A stretch of DNA of 48,777 nt from Treponema sp. (GTDB lineage: Bacteria > Spirochaetota > Spirochaetia > Treponematales > Treponemataceae). Below, piece after piece: positions 43,427 to 48,777 of the stretch. Both the position numbers and the translations under genes were made by a program. How positions within the stretch are numbered: position 1 is the stretch's first letter; each line of letters begins with the position of its first letter. The DNA lies in contig JAFZLJ010000042.1 in assembly GCA_017551545.1 (NCBI GenBank), forward strand, positions 1 to 48,777. Direction: 5' to 3'. Under the pieces are notes generated by a model. It saw only the letters and a list, made by a program, of their open reading frames with translations. It was not told the DNA's origin and made no database searches.

Positions 43427-44488
43427 ATGGAAAACACAATAGACTTAAATCCAATTCCATACCTTACATGGACCTGGCTTAAAATAAATAAAGATACCGT
43501 AAGCTATGATTTTTCTTTTACAGAAAATTCAGGCAACGAAATTCAGATTCCAGACAATGTAGAAATTTCAAGCGGTAAAAAAATCACAACAAAGCTGCCT
43601 GAACCTGAATGTTCAATTGGAAAAGCTGCTGCCGATTTAATTGAAGCAGGTGCACCAAAAGGTAAAATCTATACTTTCAAAAAATCAAACTCAAACGAAG
43701 AACAAAAGCCTTTGATTATACGCATAATGTCAAACGCAAATAGTGCAACTTATAATATAATTCATGCACTTGAAGGAAGTGTTGCAAAGGTGATTATAGT
43801 TTATGGAGTTGCAGCAGAGCTTTCAGGTGTAATCACAAAAATCTATGCAGAAGAAAATGCGCAGGTTCACATTTCAAAGGTTCAGCTTGCTGGTAAAAAT
43901 GCTAATCAGATTGATGACACACAAATTACCTGCGGTGACAATGCAAAAGTTAAACTCACACAAATTGAACTTGGTGGTTCTCACATTAATGCAAGCTTCC
44001 ACGCAACTCTTGCAGGTTATAAATCAAAGTTTATTTCAGATACAGCATATATCTGCAAAGACACTCAATACATAGACATGAATCAGACTGTTGTTCACAC
44101 CGGAACAAAAACAGAATGCAACATGAAAACCGACGGTACTGTAAAAGATAATACAACTAAAACTTACCGTGGAACAATTGATATGCGCAAAGGCTGCTGC
44201 GGTTCAAAGGGCAACGAAATGGAAACTACACTTCTTCTTTCGCCTGAAGCAGTTGTAAAAGCAGCGCCAATCATTCTTTGTGGTGAAGAAGATATTTCTG
44301 CAGAACACGGTTCAACAATCAGTAAACTTTCACCTGAAATGCTTTTTTATATGAACACCAGAGGAATTGACCAGCAGACAGCTGAAAGACTTCTTACTCG
44401 TGCAAAGATTTCTGCCTGTGCATCAGACATCCCTGATGAATCTGTTCAGGAAAAAATTAACGCATGGCTGGAGTCAAACAATGAATAA
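43427..44488 (+). CDS. sufD: Fe-S assembly protein SufD
   Basis: SufB/SufD-type scaffold subunit (353 aa) with the parallel beta-helix body and the C-terminal SufBD signature: TKTYRGTIDMRKGCCGSKGNEMETTLLLSPEAVVKAAPIILCGEEDISAEHGSTISKLSPEMLFYMNTRGIDQQTAERLL. The N-terminal half is short and diverged, as is usual for SufD. Start at ATG 43427; the apparent earlier TTG is the -35 box. The end overlaps the sufS start by 8 bp. Confidence 0.92.
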   Translation: MENTIDLNPIPYLTWTWLKINKDTVSYDFSFTENSGNEIQIPDNVEISSGKKITTKLPEPECSIGKAAADLIEAGAPKGKIYTFKKSNSNEEQKPLIIRIMSNANSATYNIIHALEGSVAKVIIVYGVAAELSGVITKIYAEENAQVHISKVQLAGKNANQIDDTQITCGDNAKVKLTQIELGGSHINASFHATLAGYKSKFISDTAYICKDTQYIDMNQTVVHTGTKTECNMKTDGTVKDNTTKTYRGTIDMRKGCCGSKGNEMETTLLLSPEAVVKAAPIILCGEEDISAEHGSTISKLSPEMLFYMNTRGIDQQTAERLLTRAKISACASDIPDESVQEKINAWLESNNE

Positions 44489-45722
44489 ATATAGAAAAGA
44501 CTTTCCTTTTTTCAAAGCTATAGACGAAAAAAACTCTGAAGAAAACCGCGACCTTATTTATTTTGATACAGCCGCAACTGCACAGCGCCCGTTCATTGTG
44601 CTTAATGCAATGACTCATTTTTATGCTACAGAAAATGCAAATCCTTTGCGCGGGCTTTACTCACTTAGTGAACGCGCAACCCTTGCTTATGAAAATGCAC
44701 GCAAAACAGTTGCTCAATTTATAAATGCAAAAAAAGCAGAAGAAATAGTTTTTACCCGAAACGCTTCTGAAAGCCTGAACCTTGTTGCCTACAGCTGGGG
44801 ACTCAACAATCTTCACGAAGGCGACGAAATCTGCGTTACAATAATGGAACATCATTCAAATATAGTTCCATGGCAGATGGTTTGTCAGAAAACAGGGGCT
44901 CGTCTTGTATTTCTTGAATGCGACAAAGAAACAGGAATTATAAGCGACAAGGAAATTGAAACAAAAATAACAGAGCACACAAAGATTGTTTCTGTTGTTC
45001 ATGTAAGCAATGTTCTTGGAGTAACAAACCCTGTAAAAAAATTGGCCGACGCTGCTCATGCTGTTGGTGCAATATTTATAGTAGATGGAGCTCAGTCTAC
45101 ACCACACATGAAAGTAGATGTTCAGGATATTGATGCAGACTTTTTTGCAATGAGCGCACATAAACTTTGTGGTCCAATGGGAATCGGGTCGCTGTACGGT
45201 AAATATGAGTTGCTCGAAAAAATGGAACCGTTCCTCCGTGGCGGCGAAATGATTGAATATGTAACACGCGAAAAAGCAACCTGGGCCGAAGTTCCTCATA
45301 AGTTTGAAGCAGGAACTGTAAGTGCCGGAGATGCAGTTGGCATGGCTGCTGCAATCCGCTATATACAAAGTATTGGTCTTGAAAATATTGAAGCCCACGA
45401 CCAGGAACTTGCAGAACGCATGATAGCAGGAATAAAAAACATTCCTCATGTAAATATAATTGGTCCAGATGATGCATCTAAGCGCTGTGGAATTATTACA
45501 TTCACACTTGATGGAGTTCATCCTCACGACATTGCAACTTTGCTCAGCGAAGAACATATTGCAATCCGTGCAGGCCATCACTGTGCGCAACCACTTGGAC
45601 AATATCTTGGACAAACAGCAACTGCCCGCGCAAGCCTGTATTTTTACAATACCGAAGAAGAAGTTGATGTCTTTTTGGAAAAATTGAGCCACCTGAGGGA
45701 GTGGAGCGGGTACAAAAACTAA
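44481..45722 (+). CDS. sufS: Cysteine desulfurase SufS
   Basis: Group II, PLP-dependent cysteine desulfurase (413 aa) supplying persulfide sulfur. Motifs: FDTAATAQRP, TRNASESLNLVAYSWG, MEHHSNIVPWQ, VDGAQSTPHMKVDVQDIDADFFAMSAHKLCGPMG with Lys228 as the PLP Schiff base, and RAGHHCAQPL with the catalytic Cys368. GGAG lies seven bases before the ATG inside sufD, so the genes are coupled. A family B repeat separates it from sufU, its expected sulfur acceptor. Confidence 0.95.
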   Translation: MNKYRKDFPFFKAIDEKNSEENRDLIYFDTAATAQRPFIVLNAMTHFYATENANPLRGLYSLSERATLAYENARKTVAQFINAKKAEEIVFTRNASESLNLVAYSWGLNNLHEGDEICVTIMEHHSNIVPWQMVCQKTGARLVFLECDKETGIISDKEIETKITEHTKIVSVVHVSNVLGVTNPVKKLADAAHAVGAIFIVDGAQSTPHMKVDVQDIDADFFAMSAHKLCGPMGIGSLYGKYELLEKMEPFLRGGEMIEYVTREKATWAEVPHKFEAGTVSAGDAVGMAAAIRYIQSIGLENIEAHDQELAERMIAGIKNIPHVNIIGPDDASKRCGIITFTLDGVHPHDIATLLSEEHIAIRAGHHCAQPLGQYLGQTATARASLYFYNTEEEVDVFLEKLSHLREWSGYKN

Positions 45723-45727
45723 TAAAG

Positions 45728-45796
45728 TAGATTGCCACGTCGCCTTTCCGGCTCCTCGCAATGACGGTCATTGCGAGCGTAGCGAAGCAATCCACG
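45728..45796. repeat. Family B inverted pair 6 between sufS and sufU
   Basis: TAGATTGCCACGTCGCCTTT then CCGGCTCCTCGCAATGACG (45728-45766) abuts GTCATTGCGAGCGTAGCGAA then GCAATCCACG. Near-perfect back-to-back copies that should fold into a long hairpin within the operon transcript. Confidence 0.9.
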
Positions 45797-45811
45797 TACA
45801 AGGAGCAATAA

Positions 45812-46261
45812 ATGGACACCAAAGAGTTATACCGCGAAATATTAAACGAACATAACATAAACCCAAGCCACAAACAGGATATGGATTCGCCTACCTTTTG
45901 TCTTGAAGGCGTAAACCCAAGCTGCGGCGACCAGATTACACTTCAACTTAAACTTGACGATTCCGGAAAAATTGTTGACGCAAGCTTTACCGGCAGCGGC
46001 TGTGCAATTTCCCAGGCTTCTGTAGACATGATGGCAGATTTAGTAATAGGTAAAACAAAAGAAGAAGCCCTGGCCCTTGCAGATATTTTTGACCGCATGA
46101 TTAAAGAAAAAGTTGCAGAAGAAGATCTTGAACGTCTGGACGAAGCCGCAGCCCTGCAGGATATTTCCCACATGCCTGCCAGAGTTAAGTGTGCAATGCT
46201 TGGGTGGCGGACTATGAAAGAAATGCTTGGTCCTTCGACAGGCTCAGGGACCCCGATGTAG
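45812..46261 (+). CDS. sufU: SufU-type sulfurtransferase / Fe-S assembly protein
   Basis: SufU family (149 aa), a zinc-dependent partner that takes sulfur from SufS. Zn ligands are visible: NPSCGD (Cys38, Asp40), GSGCAISQAS (Cys64) and PARVKCAMLGW (Cys127). AGGAG lies before the ATG. The last ten residues (GPSTGSGTPM) and the stop region come from a family A repeat, so the original C-terminus was replaced or extended. The catalytic core is intact. No SufE, SufA or SufT gene follows; the tRNA-Arg gene does. Confidence 0.93.
   Translation: MDTKELYREILNEHNINPSHKQDMDSPTFCLEGVNPSCGDQITLQLKLDDSGKIVDASFTGSGCAISQASVDMMADLVIGKTKEEALALADIFDRMIKEKVAEEDLERLDEAAALQDISHMPARVKCAMLGWRTMKEMLGPSTGSGTPM
46229..46254. 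repeat. Family A repeat at the 3' end of sufU
   Basis: GGTCCTTCGACAGGCTCAGG then GACCCC, read in frame as the final residues of SufU. Confidence 0.9.
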
Positions 46262-46264
46262 GTA

Positions 46265-46293
46265 TTGAAGAAAGCCATTTTTTATGATAAAGT
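46265..46293 (+). promoter_or_regulatory. tRNA-Arg promoter
   Basis: TTGAAG (46265-46270), 17 bp, TAAAGT (46288-46293), placing the start just before the tRNA. Confidence 0.55.
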
Positions 46294-46305
46294 AAGAAAT
46301 CCTTA

Positions 46306-46379
46306 GGTGCTGTAGCTCATCTGGATAGAGCAGCTGCCTTCTAAGCAGCAGGTAGACGGTTCGAGCCCGCCCAGCATCA
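46306..46379 (+). tRNA. tRNA-Arg (anticodon UCU)
   Basis: A 74-base cloverleaf: acceptor GGTGCTG/CAGCATC with one G-U, D-stem GCTC/GAGC, anticodon stem GCTGC/GCAGC with loop CTTCTAA (anticodon TCT), and T-loop TTCGAGC. The T-stem GACGG/CCGCC has one A-C mismatch (second pair). The 3' CCA is not encoded: the discriminator A is followed directly by a run of T's that probably helps end transcription. It reads AGA codons. Confidence 0.93.
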
Positions 46380-46393
46380 TTTTTTTTGTCCGT

Positions 46394-47176
46394 TTAATTA
46401 TTCTGAACACTTGAATCTATCTTTACTGCGCCAAGATAGTGTACAGGACTATATATTGTCTTTTCAAAAGTGTCTGTAGGCATTGAAAACAATCCATAAA
46501 GAACTACATAATAATTTGCATCAACTCCGTCTGCAGTAGGATCGGAAAAATTCCTTGTATCAGAGTTTCTTTCATCTGTTTCGGCCTTCACCGGTTTTTC
46601 GTCATAAGGATTGGTTCTACCAAAATCGAACGATTTATAATTAAAACGGAAAGGAATGCCTCTTTCTGTTCCATCAACTATTATTTTAGCAGAGTTATTC
46701 GCAACTGCTTCTTCAAAATAATTAGTCAATCTTATACTAACAGAGTGTACTGCATTTGAAAGAACGAATTGTTCAGCATTCGAAACGTTTCCATAACTTG
46801 AGGCACAGTACAATTCCTGATAGCTGTAATTATCAAGAAGCGTTAATGCAGAATTATACTTTCTTAGAGCATCATTTATCATGCCATCAATAACGCCGAC
46901 TTCTGAATTCATTGTAGAAACGTTATTGTAGATCTTATAATATATATAACTTTTTCCAAAATCATTTGCTTCAGGCAGAGTTTTTGTGGTAAAAGAAAAG
47001 ACACGTTTTACGTTATCTTCTGTATCGATATTTGGATTTTCTTCTGTAGAAAAAGGATCGTCTAAAACAGCATCAAGCTCATCAAGCCCGCAGGCTGTGT
47101 TTAAAAAAATAAGGCATATAGACAACAACCCGAGAAAAATACAATATTTTCGTTTGCTGTTATATGCCTTTTTCAA
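46394..47176 (-). CDS. Lipoprotein of unknown function (260 aa)
   Basis: Signal peptide with a lipobox (LIFLNTAC, Cys29), then an acidic linker (LDELDAVLDDPFSTEENPNIDTED) and a globular domain with no family I recognise (IYYKIYNNVSTMNSEVGVIDGMINDALRKYNSALTLL, VLSNAVHSVSIRLTNYF). The start codon is TTG with AAAGG ten bases upstream. It follows the TPR gene by 18 bp. Likely envelope protein; function unknown. Confidence 0.65.
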   Translation of the reverse strand: MKKAYNSKRKYCIFLGLLSICLIFLNTACGLDELDAVLDDPFSTEENPNIDTEDNVKRVFSFTTKTLPEANDFGKSYIYYKIYNNVSTMNSEVGVIDGMINDALRKYNSALTLLDNYSYQELYCASSYGNVSNAEQFVLSNAVHSVSIRLTNYFEEAVANNSAKIIVDGTERGIPFRFNYKSFDFGRTNPYDEKPVKAETDERNSDTRNFSDPTADGVDANYYVVLYGLFSMPTDTFEKTIYSPVHYLGAVKIDSSVQNN

Positions 47177-47194
47177 CTGTTATCAGCCTTTTAA

Positions 47195-47872
47195 TTAGTT
47201 AGCTTTACCCTGAGACTGAAGTTCAATAATTCTTGTTTTAGCCAGATTGCCCCAATCATCATCTGAAACTTTATCATTCAAGGTTTTATATGCTTCAACA
47301 GCTCCTGCATAGTCACCCTGTGCTTCAAGAACACGGCCAAGACTAAAATATGCATGAGCAACCAATACAAACTCATCAAACTCTGCAGCAGTTTTATATG
47401 CTTCAGCAGCTTCTGCAAGCTTTCCTAATTCTTCGTAAGAAGCACCCTTATTATAATAGCAAAGTGGTGCAGTATAAGATTTCTTGCCTTTAGCAATTGC
47501 AGCATCGTAATAAGCAATTGCACCTTCATAATCTTTAAGGATATATGCAAGTTCTGCGCTAAGCATGTTTGCACGAACACCTGCAATTCCACCCTTCTTT
47601 GTATAAGGAGCAAGGTTTTCTATACATTCTGTTGCACGCTTTGTAATTTCTGTATCTTCAAGACCAGTTGAAGAATCAGTCAATTCATAATAATAAGCTT
47701 CAACAGCTGCAAGATCCTTTTTAGAAGTAGCAGAAACAATAATTGCACCTGCAATGAATCCAACAATAAGAACAAGCCCTACAATAAAAGTAATAAGCAC
47801 AGGCTTTCTGTTCTTTTCAAGAAAACCATTAAGTTTTTCACTTGCTGTTGATTTTTCGTTTTTCTCTGACAT
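47195..47872 (-). CDS. Membrane-anchored TPR protein
   Basis: A short basic N-terminus, one transmembrane helix (PVLITFIVGLVLIVGFIAGAIIVSA, about residues 23-47) and at least three tetratricopeptide repeats (YEGAIAYYDAAIAKGKKSYTAPLCYYNKGASYEELGKLAEAAEAYKTAAEFDEFVLVAHAYFSLGRVLEAQGDYAGAVEAYKTL) facing the periplasm. The layout is that of YfgM-like envelope chaperone/adaptor proteins. Start at ATG 47872 with GAGG eight bases upstream. It lies 31 bp after the regulator and 18 bp before the lipoprotein gene, so all three are one operon. Confidence 0.75.
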   Translation of the reverse strand: MSEKNEKSTASEKLNGFLEKNRKPVLITFIVGLVLIVGFIAGAIIVSATSKKDLAAVEAYYYELTDSSTGLEDTEITKRATECIENLAPYTKKGGIAGVRANMLSAELAYILKDYEGAIAYYDAAIAKGKKSYTAPLCYYNKGASYEELGKLAEAAEAYKTAAEFDEFVLVAHAYFSLGRVLEAQGDYAGAVEAYKTLNDKVSDDDWGNLAKTRIIELQSQGKAN

Positions 47873-47903
47873 ATTAATAACCTCAATTTTTCCTATATTA
47901 ATA

Positions 47904-48776
47904 TTATTTACGGATCTGCAGTTCGTCAATCAGGCGGATTACATAAGTCCGTTGTATTCCAAGTACCTTTGCCGCTTTTGTCTGATTCCAGTTGTTTTCT
48001 TCCAGAATCTTTGTAACATATGCTTTTTTAAAAGCATTAACGGCAGTTTTTAAGGTTTTGTCGTCGCCTGTTTCAACAGACGGAGCAGAACCTTCCGAAC
48101 CAATTGCCATATCAGAAGTTTTTATATAAGGCGGCTGGCCAACAATAAAAGCACGCTCAACGGCATTTTTAAGTTCGGCAATGTTTCCAGGCCAGAAGTA
48201 GTTTTTCATAACTTCCAGGGCTTCTTCAGAAAATCCCTTGAACCCTGACCCGCTTACTGTTTCAAGCATTGCAAAGTAGTAGTTCGCAATTGGAAGTATG
48301 TCATCCTTACGCTGGCGTAAAGGAATCATATTTACAGGAACAGAACTCATAAGACAGTACAAATCGTTAGAAAAAACGCCCTGTTCAATTTTATCTTCAA
48401 GGTTTACTTCAGTAGAAAAAATAAAACGAAGATTTTTCTGTTCTTCGCGGGTGGCACGCAAAAGCACCAGCAGTTTTTCCTGAAGTACTGCAGACAGATT
48501 GTCTACATTGCTTATAAAGATTGTTTTTCCAAGAAAGTCAAAGGAAGGAAGCTGCGAAACAAGGTCAAAAAAACGCTCAGTTTCGTGCTCAGAATAAACA
48601 CGGCAATTATGCTCAAAGAAATCTTCCGGATTATTTTTACCCTGAAGATGAACCAATAAAGCAAATTGCCGTTTACCTGTTCCCTTTTCGCCCTTTAAAA
48701 GAACGCTGGCGTTGTTTCTGCAGAGCACCATAGAAATCTTCTTGAGCTCTGCAACAAACTGACTTTCGCCCGCCAG
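47904..48776 (-). CDS. Sigma-54-activator-like regulator, degenerate AAA+ and Fis-type HTH (5' end outside window)
   Basis: The frame is open to the edge. It begins LAGESQFVAELKKIS and runs through an AAA+ domain like those of bacterial enhancer-binding proteins (LLKGEKGTGKRQFA, SVPVNMIPLRQRKDDILPIANYYF, FWPGNIAELKNAVERAFI) to a C-terminal Fis-type helix-turn-helix (NWNQTKAAKVLGIQRTYVIRLIDEL). Walker A is near normal, but the expected Asp-Glu of Walker B is replaced (TIFISNVDNL), no GAFTGA loop is visible, and the usual Arg in the FRxDLYYRL motif is changed (FSNDLYCLM). It therefore probably cannot remodel sigma-54 and may act as an ordinary repressor or activator. A response-regulator or sensor domain could lie upstream of the window. 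Confidence 0.75.
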   Translation of the reverse strand: MAGESQFVAELKKISMVLCRNNASVLLKGEKGTGKRQFALLVHLQGKNNPEDFFEHNCRVYSEHETERFFDLVSQLPSFDFLGKTIFISNVDNLSAVLQEKLLVLLRATREEQKNLRFIFSTEVNLEDKIEQGVFSNDLYCLMSSVPVNMIPLRQRKDDILPIANYYFAMLETVSGSGFKGFSEEALEVMKNYFWPGNIAELKNAVERAFIVGQPPYIKTSDMAIGSEGSAPSVETGDDKTLKTAVNAFKKAYVTKILEENNWNQTKAAKVLGIQRTYVIRLIDELQIRK

Positions 48777-48777
48777 A

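Noticed and set aside
44856..45761. A 301-codon minus-strand frame across sufS
   Set aside because: Antisense to sufS; Cys-rich nonsense composition with no recognisable domain.
24258..46254. CRISPR array
   Set aside because: The short repeats are palindromic, scattered over kilobases in both orientations, with no regular spacers and no cas genes.

Overview
The window looks like a host-associated, carbohydrate-fermenting Treponema (Spirochaetota). The evidence is AT-rich DNA, large Cys-anchored lipoproteins built of Ig-like repeats, a FecR-domain / adenylate cyclase gene pair, acetate kinase, a Firmicutes-style sufCB-DSU set and a MurA with Asp in place of the usual catalytic Cys. This assignment rests on protein character only. 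No 16S gene is present and no search was run.

Layout. 1-560: tail of an Rpn-type nuclease gene plus a truncated partial copy. 642-10461 (minus): two giant paralogous lipoproteins in one operon, ended by a strong terminator. 10635-11643 (minus): an AbiF/Abi_2 HEPN-type gene preceded by a promoter and a compact structured leader RNA that ends in a terminator. 11745-12332: a DJ-1/PfpI protein. 12364-20874 (minus): ackA, then a translationally linked trio of exported FN3/leucine-rich protein, membrane adenylate cyclase and FecR-domain protein with a long charged helix. 21016-23975 (minus): an oligopeptide-binding-like protein and an unknown cytosolic protein. 24022-28155: pepT, murA and an OLD-like ATPase/TOPRIM gene. 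28121-31065 (minus): a lipoprotein and a glycosyltransferase. 31078-31538: the only long gene-free stretch, with three promoters, a candidate structured RNA and a GC-rich hairpin island. 31539-33065: an NhaC-type antiporter. 33155-37781: a small mannan/galactomannan module (CE2-like esterase, GH130 phosphorylase, GH36 alpha-galactosidase). 37844-39415 (minus): rplM-rpsI, then recX after a terminator. 39595-46261: a DEDD exonuclease divergent from sufCB, a secreted protein gene on the opposite strand, then sufDSU. 46306-46379: tRNA-Arg(UCU). 46394-48776 (minus): the end of a degenerate sigma-54-activator-like regulator, a membrane TPR protein and a lipoprotein.

Two themes cut across the window. 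First, at least three families of short GC-rich palindromic repeats are scattered between genes. Several copies lie in frame inside genes (pepT, the OLD-like ATPase, the CE2 esterase, and the 3' ends of sufU and the esterase), adding peptides of foreign composition. Second, several genes (pepT, the CE2 esterase, the exonuclease, sufC, sufD) have no Shine-Dalgarno sequence but a -10 box 6-7 bases before the ATG. That geometry predicts leaderless mRNAs, while neighbouring genes have ordinary AGGAG sites.

The best candidate for a distinct system is the AbiF HEPN gene with its upstream structured RNA, which would act as a toxin/RNA-antitoxin or phage-defence unit.
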